64,000 nt of DNA from Umbelopsis ramanniana AG. Taxonomy: Eukaryota; Mucoromycota; Umbelopsidomycetes; Umbelopsidales; Umbelopsidaceae. Location: the NCBI RefSeq assembly GCF_025399195.1, contig NW_026252091.1, positions 496,001 through 560,000 on the forward strand. Direction: 5' to 3'. The translations under genes and the position numbers were made by a program. This document shows, piece by piece, positions 33,000 through 46,519 of this stretch (position 1 is its first letter; each line of letters opens with the position of its first letter). The notes below the pieces were generated by a model. That model did not search any database, was not told where the DNA came from, and saw nothing but the letters and a program-made list of their open reading frames with translations.

Positions 33000-35210
33000 T
33001 TATGCTTCATTGGAGGCAATAGCCTTTTCCTCATCAACAACCTCTTCCTTATGGTCTGCAGCTGCGGTAGGTTCGCTTACGTTGACCTCCTCCTTTGCAA
33101 TGGGTCCACCAAATCTATCATTCTTAATGAACAGGGAGACAATAAAAGCGCCGCCGGCAGTAACAAGAGGGATGATGAACACCTTGTGTAAGGTGACTGA
33201 GAACACATCGACAATGATTTTGCGGAATTGTTCTGGAAGGAGTCCAATAGCGGTGTAGTTGGCAATGGCACCAATGGCTTCAGCAGCTTGTACAGCGGCA
33301 GGATCAGCAGACTCCAGTTCTCCGGCGATGATGACATTCATAGCAGTTTGATAGATGGCGATACCGATAGCAGAAGCCAAGGTCATAAAGAAGGAATTCA
33401 AACTTGTAGCGACAGCTAGATACTTTTTCTCTGAAGAGTTCTGGACAGCAACAATGCAGTTCTGCATAGTAAAGCCGAAGCCCAAGCCGGCAAAGCTGAG
33501 ATATCCAGTTTGCTGACCATAGTTTGAGCCGGGGTTTAGGGTATAGAACAAACCGTAGCCTAGAAGGTTAAGAGCAGCTCCTGCGACAATGAAAGGCTTG
33601 ACACGCTTGACAATAGGGATGAAAAATCCACTTCCAATAGAAGCAGCAATCATGCAAATCTAAAAATTGAAGAAATAAGTTAACAAATTGGTATCACCGA
33701 ATGACACTTGGGGCTGTAACCAAAATTATATTTACCATGTAGGGAAGAAGTCGGAGACCCGATGTCGTACTATCGGCACCATACACAGATTGGAAGATGA
33801 CAGGACCGAAATAAAGTGTTCCGATGAATCCAAAGGCGACAAAGAAAGTGAATATATAGATGATGGCTATAGCAGGATTGAGAAGTACAGGGAACGGAAT
33901 GAGCTGGAAACAAGAACAAATTAGCATATCTGACCAGGGTATTTGGCTTTGCAATTCTTCTACATTTTTCTGGAAGGAAAAGACATACAGGTTCTTTGGC
34001 AACGTAGCCTTCAACAAATCCGAGGATAATGAGCGAAACACCGGAAGCAACAAAGCATGCAATGACATGAGGGCTGTTCCAGGCATACTTGACACCACCC
34101 CAGCTCAAAGCAAGGAGAAGCAAGACGACGAACAGAATAGAGAAAGCAATACCAAGCCAGTCAATTCGCTTCATCTTGTCTCGGAACGATGAAGGTCCTT
34201 CCACTGGCAGTTTCAAAAAGACAGTAATGATGGTGAAAGCGACGACTGATAGAATGACGTTTAGCCTTGAAAAATTATTGTATGAAATTAGTAAATTGTA
34301 CGGAGACATTTTTTGTTGGTAGGTGCAACTTACCAGAAATCCCATCTCCATGAAACGTGATCAACAAAAGCGCCGCCTGTGAAAAATATTGTGCATTAGG
34401 ATTACATAGCACAGCATGGAGAAAGACTAAGCGGACATTTAGCGTACCAATCAAAGGTCCAACTACACTAGCGACACCGTAAATGACCATCATGAGAGCC
34501 TGGTATCTAGGGCGCATATCCACAGGAGAGATATCGGCAATGATGATGTAGCAGATTGAAATCACACCACCACCACCCAAGCCTTGCACAGTTCGACCAG
34601 CGATGAGCATACCCATAGAGGTTGCGAGTGCATTGACAATGGATCCAATGAAGAAGAGAAAGATGGCGACCTGAATAACGACTTTTCGGCCAAAGATGTC
34701 TGAAAACTAGAGAAAATATCGGAAGTGGAAAAAAAAAACCGAATAAATCAGTAAAATGTAATACACAAGTCGGACATTCCCCAACTCTAAAAAAAATAAT
34801 AATAATAGCGGATCACAAAAGCGAAATGCTGAGATCCTCTCGTAACTTACTTTTCCGTAAAGAGGTTGCGTGGCATTAAAGGCTACAAGGTATGCTGTAG
34901 CGATCCAGGTAGCATCCTCGATGTCATTCAACTGAGAAGAAATCTTGCCCATAGCAGGGGCAATGACGGTTGAATTCAACGATGCCATGAACATCGACAC
35001 GGAAAGACCAACATAAATAGTTGCAGTGGATAAGTTTTTTTTGGCTCCTTCCATGTCTTGAATACTGAGGATAGTGGGTCGATGGCTATTTATTTTTTGA
35101 AGCTCTTCATGGCGGGTGGGAACCATCTTAATGGATTCGTGATCTGACGTTTCGTCTCGCAAAGTGTCACTGGCTGCGCCATTCGAATGAGTGGTGTTCT
35201 CTGTATCCAT
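33000..35210 (-). CDS. MFS drug:H+ antiporter, DHA2 (14-TM) type
   Basis: Starts at ATG 35210 (MDTENTTHSNGAASDTL) and runs in several exons to the stop at 33000, about 550-590 aa. Twelve to fourteen hydrophobic segments are readable. Motif A-like FSDIFGRK follows TM2-3. YVGLSVSMFMASLNSTVIAP is TM1 with the motif D1-like region, and GRTVQGLGGGGVISICYIIIAD resembles motif B (Arg then GxGxG). GLGFGFTMQNCIVAVQ lies in the second half. Hydrophilic N- and C-termini are charged and cytosolic. The layout matches the DHA2 family of fungal plasma-membrane exporters (toxin, azole or dityrosine export), which use proton antiport. Substrate unknown. Introns around 33660, 34000 and 34350-34420 were inferred from frame breaks; I did not fix every one. 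Confidence 0.87.
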
Positions 35211-37076
35211 TGTAGAGCAACAGCAGAAGAAAGAAATAAGGGAAGAAACCTCTGTGCAGGATCAACCTATTCTGTATTTATAAACGTTCATCGAAAATGA
35301 GGCGTTTCCTTCGGTCCAACTGAGGGCCCGATTTCTAAATTCACAACGCTTTTTCGGCCCATCAGTTCACCCCCGAAGGTCCGACAGATCTTCCTAAATC
35401 GCTTAATGGTGGCTACGATGTCTTTTCCTATCCTTGGCAACCGACAGGTTTAGAGATATAATGTCATCCAATGCCATTGTAAGAACAATGTAAATTGACT
35501 ATGCATTACATGAAGAAAGAGAAATGCTGCATTAATATATTGCCTGAGAGTGGTCCCGTGTGTGGATCTTTCCTAAGGCATGACTCGTCCAAAGGATTGG
35601 TTATTTGTTCGCTTTCTCACATGGACTACCAGTCCATTGCGCGCCTTGTGGATTACTAACAGAAAACCGCATTTTCCCTCACTTTACTATTCAAACCTAG
35701 CTTCTATCTATATTATTGACGTACGCATTCTTCGTCCATATGCACATGACTCAATATGTGGGTCGCCATAACAGAAAAGCCATCGTCGACGCTTGTCAAT
35801 CAGCTTATTCGGCAGGCGAAATATCCGAGGTACCGAACAGCGCGAGTTGATGCCATAAATGCCGAAATAATGTATACATTTAGTGGCTGGCTGTGCGCCG
35901 TCAATACCCAGAAAAAGTCAACGTAAGTAAGGGTAGGTTTAGCCGCTGAGAAGTCGTCATTCTTCCAATGTAGCAGCGTAGAAATAGCTATGTTTGCGAT
36001 TCACCTGAGTTGATCATTTATTCATCCTCGTGCTTTCCTTCCTGTAGAATATCCAATTCCGATCCTTCTGACCAACCTCAATGACCGCCTTTGATTGGCT
36101 GATAGATGGCATGGATTTCCTGTCGTAACTTGGATTTGCCAACGCCGATAGCTGAGAACATGAGAATAAAACCCGGGTATGAAGGGTTGCGGATCATTTC
36201 CCAACGGACTGGATACTCCTGTCGCTTGAGTATGCTTTTCGCTACAGTCTGTTATGCTTCTGCCAATGGCACAGCTTATTTCTGATATTCAATTATCTTT
36301 CGTGCCGTTTGACAGTCTGGGATGATATTCATTGTTCGATTTCAATTTATCACATAATAACTGTTCCATTCATTGAATGATTTATTCTTATAAGATGTTA
36401 TGGTAACCCACAAAATCATATAGGTATTATGTTGCCTTTACTGGAAGAGCGATGGCTGTTATCGAATCCAACTTAAACTCAGCCTCAAAACCAACGAGTA
36501 TTAAAACCAGCAGAGTATATCTTTCGCCTCTTAGGCTTTGCGCCGACTTCCCCCACAGCAGGTTTTTTACTCTGCCTGTCCCTCTTAATATGTTTATGAC
36601 AACTTTTGTCTCAAAAGTGTAAACATTGTACCTGATGTATTTCTCCAATGCAGCCGTCATGTTGTACCTCCCATACGACTTTCTTATTGTATAAGCTCGA
36701 ACATTTCGATCTCCTTGTGTTCTGTCTACAAAATACCGAATGTTGTCTTCCGGTCAAAATGCCACGCTTAGCACAACTTCAAATCTCCTAGCATCTATCG
36801 GATCCTCTTTCCAATATTACACAAATAAATTTTCAAAACAGTCAGTAACCACCAGCAAAGTGGTTTCAAATGAATGATGCTCTATATGAAAACAAACAGA
36901 GCGCACGTTTTGATTTGCAGAATGCAGTTTTGGGGAAGGCGTAAATCAGATCAGCTCACATTTGGGCGGACGTGAACAGCGAACATAATTCAATAGCCGC
37001 TCAACATTTTTTTTTTATTGAACAAGGAACCACGTCCGCTAATCTCTTACCTCCTTTCATAAAGTAATCCTCAAAC
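35211..37076. other. Long divergent intergenic region (MFS transporter / thiolase)
   Basis: Nearly 1.9 kb between divergent genes, the longest gap on the right half. It should hold both promoters. Apart from the doubtful minus-strand frame at 36427-36660 (separate entry) no gene or RNA is seen. An open frame at 35580-35771 has no signature. Confidence 0.4.
36427..36660 (-). CDS. Doubtful 77-codon ORF
   Basis: Starts with ATG 36660 and contains GRVKNLLWGKSAQSLRGERY and VGFEAEFKLDSITAIALP. The residue mix looks coding, and it reminds me of short repeated ORFs in transposon-rich fungal DNA, but I cannot name a family. It lies alone within the long intergenic region and has no visible neighbouring exon. 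It may be a decayed repeat or chance. Confidence 0.3.
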   Translation of the reverse strand: MTAALEKYIRYNVYTFETKVVINILRGTGRVKNLLWGKSAQSLRGERYTLLVLILVGFEAEFKLDSITAIALPVKAT

Positions 37077-38735
<1,659 letters not shown>

Positions 38736-38956
38736 AAAAAATAATAATCCCCCTGTCCACATCAACACGCATTATCCTTTTTGTTAATTCGTATATCACG
38801 TAGATACATGCAGCCTACCTAATGATCATTGACGTTCAAATAAATTTTTTTTGTCGCGTCAACAATATGTCCCCCATCCTTGCCCCTGCACTGCACCGGT
38901 GCTTGAAATGAAGTCGGGTAAATTTTCCACTCCTCAAACTTTTTTGGCATTCAAAC

Positions 38957-40872
38957 ATGGCAATGAATACCAGGTTATGGTGTATGACCTGGAAGCATGC
39001 CAAGAGTGTGGGTGAATGCAACGGCATTTCTCGAACGATAATGCGATCGTTTCAGACGTCGTCCGTTTGTGCAGCCAAAAAGAAGAAACAAAAGGCTGCC
39101 GAAACCGAAGAAAAGCTACTGCTCGGGCGACCTTCCAACAACCTTCGAATCGGTGTCGTTGGCATGCCCAACATTGGAAAATCATCCTTGTTTAATGCAC
39201 TGACCAGCAGCGCAGTGGCTGCCGAGAATTATCCTTTCTGTACAATAGGTATGAACAAGCTCGATTTGACATGTCAAAACATGTGGCAGATTTTTTTTTC
39301 TTTTTCTTTTGAAGGCGTCTGATGGTTTGCGTTCAGATCCTGAAGAAGCTCGTGTCACTGTGCCTGACGAACGGTTCGATTGGCTTTGCAAACAGTACTC
39401 TCCGGAAAAAATCACTCCGGCATTTGTAAGGGAGCTTTTTAAAATTATCCTCTCTCCACCTGTTTCAATGGCTGAATTCATGTTGTTCCAAGCTCACCGT
39501 TATAGATATCGCTGGTCTGGTACGAGGCGCGGCATCAGGTGCTGGACTTGGAAATGCCTTCTTGTCCCATGTTCGATCGGTCGATGCTGTGTTCCATCTA
39601 GTTAGGGCATTTGATAACGAGGATGTTCAACATGTGGAAGACGTCGTAGACCCAGCACGCGATTTAGAAATCATCCATGAGGAACTGCGACTCAAGGACG
39701 AGGAAACTTTGGAAAAAGTCATTGCTGACTTGAGCAAATCAGGTAAAGGTGGCGCAAATATCTCTGAAATTCTCAAGAAGAACCTGGAAACGGCTGAGAG
39801 GGCTGCACAGTTGTTGGCAGAGGGCTCGGATGTGCGTAAAGTGGATTGGACCAACTCAGAAATTGAATTCATCAATACTTTGCATCTGTTGACCGCAAAG
39901 CCAATGATCTATCTGGCGAATGTCAGTCAAGATGACTATTTGAAACAAAACGAAAGCAAAAGGTGTGTATGGGATGGTTGTCGCTTTTGGAAGGATGGAA
40001 TTCATCACTAATCAAAATTTGTAGGTTGACGCAAGTCAAAAAATGGGTGCAAGAGAATAATCCTACTGATACTATTATACCTGTCTCTATTGCTTTGGAA
40101 TCCACGGTAATCTATGTTTCATTCTATTGGCAATGAGAAGCCTTGAATGGTCTAAAGCTAACATGCTTCCCAGCTATCGCAAATGAGCTTAGAGGAACGA
40201 ACGGAATTTTGCAAAGATGTTGGTCTTGAGTCTCAATTGGAGCACATCATCCTTGAAGGTTACAAGTGTTTGAATCTTATTCATTATTTTACCGCTGGTC
40301 CAACAGAAGTTCGAGCGTGGACTGTTAGGGTAAGATAGAACCGGAGGTATGATCCGAGCAAAATGATTTATTAACAACGTTACTTGCTTTCAAAAGAACA
40401 ATACGAAAGCACCACAAGCCGCCGGTGTCATACAGTAAGAATCTAAGTGCTTTGGTAGTTCTCCTTCGTAATTTTGGCGTAACCGTTTTTTCTCCAACAG
40501 TACTGATTTTGAAAGAGGCTTCATTATGGCTGAAGTCATGAAGTTCAACGATCTAGAGAAACTAGGATCAGAGAATGCTGTTAAGGCAGCAGGTAAATAT
40601 TTACAAAAGGGCAAAGACTATAAAGTTGAAGATGGCGATATTATATATTTCAAGGTAAAAGACTGAGTTGCGAGGAAGAGCCTGTCAAAGTACATCTCGT
40701 TGACTAACCATCCGCTTGCTTTTCAACAACTCATATAAATTTCTTTCTCTCTGGATACTGTTTTCGACATTGTAGTTTAATGGTAAGTGCTATATTCAGT
40801 GTCCTCTGACCTCAATACATACTGAAAAAATCTCATGTTCCCTCTCCATCAGTTACAGCAAAAAAGAAATAG
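38957..40872 (+). CDS. OLA1: OLA1/YchF-family GTPase, with mitochondrial-type N terminus
   Basis: ATG 38957 ([17 protein letters not shown]) with a downstream in-frame Met ([12 protein letters not shown]). About ten exons end at TAG 40870-40872; the last two coding exons are tiny (TTTAATG, then VTAKKK). The G1 motif is [10 protein letters not shown]3 is DIAGLVRGA, and the G4 position reads LANVSQDD, consistent with the ATP-binding NxxE/D-like deviation of OLA1/YchF. The TGS domain is intact (FFTAG-like [12 protein letters not shown]...[12 protein letters not shown]). Ordinary OLA1 starts about 30 residues before [12 protein letters not shown]. Here an S/R/A-rich extension precedes it, like yeast Ylf2-type or mitochondrially targeted forms. 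Role in the family: ATPase acting at ribosomes and in stress response. Confidence 0.88.
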
Positions 40873-41206
40873 AACAACAGCTTTTCGGATTTAGTCACAA
40901 ATGTTAGCATTCATGTACACTTTTTCAATATCTATAAAAAGTAGACTACGATCGAATCAAGTTAATGCTTCTATGGCTGCCCCTTTTCACTTCTTTTTCT
41001 TTACACCAAGATGATTTTTTATGAAGTGAATGAGTAATCACAGCTTTAGATGTATGCGAGGGAATGAAAAAGGTTTAAGACACACCTTATATCAATAAAG
41101 AAAGTGAAAAAAAAAAATTCAAAAATGTAGGAAAATACAAGTCAAAGTGGTTGTGCGGATTTTTGTTTCTTACTCTTAGTATAACTTGATTTGAGAGAGT
41201 AGTTGA
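40873..41206. other. Convergent intergenic region
   Basis: About 330 bases between the OLA1-like and SEC63 3' ends, with A-rich tracts. No gene. Confidence 0.45.
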
Positions 41207-43939
41207 CTAGTCATCGTCGCTATCACTGTCGGTATCGCTGTCGTTATCATCAGCTTTGGGTTTTTGATTGGTCTGGGGTTTTGGTGGACCAGAAATAGCT
41301 CCACTGATACCTTGTTCGCGCATCAACTTCATTTGTCCAGCAATACTATCCTCATCAGGTTCCGAGATAGTGTCGTCGATGTCATCCTCCGGTGGGAGAT
41401 CAGAAGGTTCCTGAATAACGAGCTTAATGTCTTGACGTAAATCGGTGCCCACAAATGAGTCGGAGCGGACAAAGTATGAGAAAGTGTATGTGCCAGCTTT
41501 GGGTGGTCCAGGGAATTGAATCTTAATAGTTTTCTTGGTGACGATGTCGGTGATCTTTTGTGGGGGCACGATGATGCGATTGACCTTGGGGTCACCGAGG
41601 TATACCCACCAGTATGGCTTCTTTTCCTGTTTACAAAGATGGTCAATACAGTCGACTAAGAATGAATGTTTCATAGTAAATTTCAAAACTTACACCAGGG
41701 AAGTAAGGAGCGTGGGCAGGACTGATGCGTTCGTCAGATTCCTTGATTTCTTTCTTGCCTTCTATGATAGCATCAACAGCATCTAATGCTTCATCGTCCT
41801 CGTCCTCCTTTTCATTGATTTCGCTTTGCTCAACACCCTTGCCATTTGTCTTTGCTGATTCAACACCAACAACAACACCATTTTGCAGTTTCAAAATAAA
41901 GGTCACAATGGCCCCAACGGTAAGAATACTGTCGCCGGCAACTATAATTTGAGCTCATTAGTCTCAACATTCCATCTCTGACATCGTGTCTTCTTTGTGC
42001 CCTTACCTCTAAATTCCGCCTTTAATGTATGCAACTGAGGAATAGCTTTAGCAACCTCCATGCAGTCCAAGTATTGGTCGTTTGATAATGGCTTGAGTAA
42101 TGCTTTGCGTTGATCCTCAGGGGCATCCAAGAACTTTTGAACACTGGGGAAAGTGCGTTTCTTGGATCGGTAGTATTGTCGAAGAAGTGCGTTATTAACG
42201 TATGGTAGCTGCAAAAGTGCTGACTCTCCAGGAAAGATAGCTTGGACAAGTGATTGAGATAGATCCATAATACGGGAGGATGATTGTAACCATAGCTTAA
42301 CCAAAGCAATTTGAAGCAAACCGTTGAGAAGATGGACAGACGTTTCAACGATGAATTGTTGATCTATTGGAAAGAGCATACGGTCAACGAAACTTTGCGG
42401 TTTACCTTTGCAAACCAATACCACAATAAACTTACCCTTGATCAGTCCGGCATCTGTTACCTCAACTCTCAATAGATGAGCATAAATTAGAACCTTAACC
42501 TTGTAGCAATATGGCGCCGAGAACTGCTTCAAAAACGCGCGATGAGAAACCGTTAGCTGCATATATTATCACTTTCGACTCCTGAGAAGTGCCAGACTTA
42601 CTCTCTTGCTCTTTTCAAACTTTTGACCATATCGGTTCTCCATTTCTTCCTTTATGATGGTTACGATGGGAACAAGGCTGGCTTCATCAGAGGGACGGAT
42701 AGTGAGCTTTTCCTTGAATTCGACGGATGTGGAGAGAATATCAATGAGGTCTAAGTGTAGGTGACAAATATATCAGCTCATATGTTCTCGTCGTTATTCG
42801 ATGTATACTATCGGTGGATTAGTATCACTCACCGCGATGAGTGGAGTTCTCTTTCAACTCTTTGAAGAATAAAGCCATTGAACCATTGAGAATTCTATCC
42901 TTGGTCAATCTTCGTGAACGATACCACCATCTTGCCTGTAAATGCGATGTGTTATAATAAAGTCAGTGAATCTCTTTCCTTTCAAGAGAACTTACGATGT
43001 GAGTAGGGAGCAAGATACCAAACAACAAGCCATAGAAAGCGAGTGTGAAGTAAGAGTTGCTGCCTTCTACGAGCCATTTAGGTAGAGCGATTCCCATGGT
43101 ATATGATTGCTTTCCGTCAGGGTGACCATATTCTTCATAGTTTTTACGAGTATCTTCATCGGTAAGTCTAAAAAGATATTGGCATAGTTGAGCACATCTT
43201 TCAATCAGATTCCAAGCAATCCATCGTACACTGTAGTCTTACACTTTATATGCCTTTGTGATTTCCACAAACTTGGCTTCGTACTCTTCAGCCTGATCCT
43301 TGGGAGCTTTATCAGGATGATACACCAAGGAAAGTTTTCTGTAAGTTTTCTTGATATCCGAAAGCTCGGTGCCCTTCAATGATTGGCCAGTCAGTATAGA
43401 TGCCTACGTCAAGGTATTCTGACTCGCTTGCGCTGGACACAACTTACCTCAGGTATTTGAAGAATATCATAAGGATCCCAAACCACCTTGTGAACTTCAG
43501 TCATGGAAATCTTGTAGGCGAGGAAGGAAAATAGAATCCATCCCAATACAATGAACAGTATTCTAGATAAATATTCGTTTGGTTAATTGGCCCCTGTTAG
43601 GTTTGAGAACGCCTTCTAAAAGCTTACCTAGCGTTAGCAACATGTCTGACAGCACTACGTTTCCTTGCTGCTGCTAGTCGTGCGGATTTGCTTTTACATG
43701 GCTCGCAATTACAATATGTTTTTCCAGCTTTTGCTAGGAAAGAGGAGAAAGTGTGTTAGTGTCTGATCGCGATGTGCTAGGTGTTCCCCTGATGTTGCTC
43801 AATCTGATCCATTACCTTTGGCGTCCTTAAATGTTTGGTAAATCCATTGCAAGGTAAGTGGTACTAAGAAGAGCGCTAACACCGACAATACAAAGTAGTT
43901 GAAGGTGACGCCTTGCTCGTCATAAGTATATTGAGCCAT
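41207..43939 (-). CDS. SEC63: ER translocation protein SEC63
   Basis: ATG 43939 ([19 protein letters not shown]); the first exon ends at 43816 and several exons lead to the stop at 41207. TM1 is [17 protein letters not shown], and the DnaJ domain follows (PYEILQIPE...[12 protein letters not shown]) with an intact HPD, ending ...[16 protein letters not shown] further TM segment ([17 protein letters not shown]) and the long BRL (Sec63) domain follow. The C terminus is acidic ([13 protein letters not shown]), as in yeast Sec63. It is the J-domain membrane subunit of the post-translational translocon that recruits BiP/Kar2 to Sec61. Domain order and length (~700 aa) match the family. The gene is convergent with the OLA1-like gene. 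Confidence 0.92.
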
Positions 43940-44984
43940 GATGACAAGAGCGGTGATCAACCAAGCTACAAAATTGACCCCGTCAAAATGCTTGCAATTC
44001 AGCTGGAGCGTCCTGATTGGCCAGCAATTTTTCGTGACATCAAAACGCAGAGAGCTGGCCACGTAAAATTCGAAAGCACTGTGAAGGAGACTGAAATACA
44101 AGATAGGACAGTAGGTGGTGAAAATTCAAGCATTAAAGAAAAAAAAAGATAATGTTCGACGTATTTGAAGACTAACTATGTGATAGATTGCGAAATTCCC
44201 GTCTACCGCTTTGACGAAGTATCTGTGATATGGAATATACGGTACGAAGCGGCTACTTGAATAAAAGGAGCCATATGATCAACCTCTTCCATCGCGTTAT
44301 ACACAACTTTTACATGATATATGCATGTGTCAAGCATTTTTGGATAATAAAATAAAGATATCTGGATTGATACAAAGTATTATCATGATCCGAGCATAAT
44401 TCGTTACAAGTGTTGCCTTGGTGGCCAAACACTAACGCGATCATTTCATAATGGAAGTCATCTAGTAGTCATATTACGTTGGTTTGCCTGCAGGGATGCG
44501 TACTTCCATAGCCAACAAAGAGCAGCTTGCTAACGGCTGACCTTGCACTCGATAGGTAAATATGCTATTTCTAGAGCGTAGAGTTGGTGATATGAAGTAT
44601 TATATAACAGTTTGACATATTAGCTTTTCATAATGGCGATGGGATAATAGACTCTATTTACGCGCAGTGTTCTTGGCTTTCTTATAAGTTCTACCCTTCC
44701 ACAGCGCAACAAGGTGTAGCAGAAACAAAAAAGTCGCTACAGCATACAATATATGATTAATAAGAGACTTCTAGGGTTTACGACTATGACCGTACCCCAC
44801 TCATTACGTCCTTCACCAATCACACCACTTAATAACCTGCCCGGACCAGAGTGCTACAACTCCGCCATCCGCCCCACTTTCTCATCAAATTACAATTCAC
44901 TGTAGATGTTTCATTTCAAGAATTTTATTTTTGCAAAGGGCGGTGTACTTGGGAAAAAATAATGTACAGCTAAAGATGGGTTAC
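43940..44984. other. Intergenic region, no gene found
   Basis: About 1 kb. The SEC63 promoter is at the left end. No open frame above 80 codons has a signature, and no repeat or RNA gene is visible. Confidence 0.4.
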
Positions 44985-45455
44985 TTAGAAACCGCCAGTG
45001 TATCCAGTGCGCTCTTTGTACAACTTCTCGGCTTCCTGGGTAGCGTGACGCTTGGCCTTCTCGCGATCAATGAAGTTAAGACCCTTAGACTCGATGAGAC
45101 CTGTAAAAAGGCGTGGGCTGATTTAGTATGTTTGGACGCGTCAGAGCACACATGTGCGTAGGATAAACTTACCGTCAACGGAGGCACCAGCAATACCAGC
45201 CAAAATCTCCTTGGCGAAAGCGTGGTCGTCTTGCTTTCCCTCCTTAGCGGCCTTCTGTTCGTAAAGACGCATGGCCTCGAAAGCAGCGGCACCACCCTAA
45301 AGTAAACGAATGCAGGTTAGGGATGTTCATGAAGTTCACACCGAGTAACAGCTTCCGTGACTTACAATCAACTCGTGGGACCAGGTAGCCTTGTGCTCCT
45401 CGGTGGGCTGTTCAACGGCATGGACTTGTTCGTAAGCTTCTCTGTTGTATGACAT
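44985..45455 (-). CDS. CipC-like / DUF3759 small protein
   Basis: Three exons (ATG 45455, MSYNREAYEQVHAVEQP; then GGAAAFEAMRLYEQ; then GLIESKGLNFIDREKAKRH) end at TAA 44985-44987, about 110 aa. This A/G/E-rich small protein with a conserved AAAFEAM...GASVDGLIESKG pattern matches the DUF3759 family, whose best-known member is the concanamycin-induced CipC of Aspergillus. No enzymatic activity is known; such proteins are abundant in stress and hyphal growth. Codons are strongly biased (GCC, GTC, CTC, AAG), suggesting high expression. No targeting signal is seen. Confidence 0.8.
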
Positions 45456-46519
45456 TATGGATGATAGATAGTTGATAATACTTGGGCGTCAAGCGATGAT
45501 GGCTTCCTTTTATACGTTTTGATCGTGGCCTCAATTCTCGCGGGGACTGCTATTGAACTTTGTTGCGGATATCTCCTAATTTAGTAAGAATTACTGCACT
45601 GCTGCCATCATCTTCTTAGACGGACAGTGGCACATCACCGCCATCTAGTTTTGGCAAAGTCTACACCTGCTCCCTTAGGACCCAGGTTATGTGTGAGAGG
45701 CTTTTCCTTCAAAGTTAAAATATGTTAACACATTTATCACCTGCTGTGAGACAGTTTGTAACCTGTCGCTCATGGTTCTGCGACTTTTTAAATGTGCGCG
45801 TTTATTTCCTCCTTTCTCGTCTTCAAACATTAATACCGCAAGTTTGCTATGAATAAGCCGTCTGGAAGATTCAGCCACCTAGACCGTAAAAGGGCAGCAA
45901 CTTCACGTTCATATTCCATTAGTGGCAAGCCGGAACGGGGATCGCAATACACATAGCCCAAAGTAAACGTCGGTTGCCGATTTCTGAAAAGCAATTGAGC
46001 CAAGAACTGAATGAAAAAATGCGGTTAAAGCGAAATTAGCCTTTCGGTTTCTTGAAATTCTGAGCTTTTTTGCAAATGGAACCCTGTCAAGCGTTATAAC
46101 TCCAGAGTATTTTTATCTAACGAAGGCTTGGCAAGTCATCCGATCCCCTCTCTCCCCTTGGGAAGATCAAACACTACTTCTCCTTTTTTTTTTTGCCAAC
46201 AAGATTTGGGTTTGAAGAAGTAAGAACAAGGTAACTCTGCCTATAGTGGCGACATGTTCGAGAAAATACCATGTCTTTCTGTTACAGTTTATTAAAAACC
46301 ACCAAGCTTCCATAATCACGAGGATGGGATGCGGAGATCAGATACCGTGCAGCCGCCGCACCTTGGCTCGTTGTGGCTCAATTCAATGTGTATCTTGTCT
46401 GGCTAGCTGACGGGCTCCAACATCCGGATGATATCGCGATGAAGCATAAATCAAACATAAAGATACATTGTATATGGTAGCACTTGTTTTATTTACTTTT
46501 TCTCCACAAGTGTTTACGA
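45456..46519. other. Intergenic region, no gene found
   Basis: About 1.1 kb. It probably contains the promoter of the CipC-like gene and the 3' region of HUL5. A frame at 45687-45878 and others are too weak to call. Confidence 0.4.
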
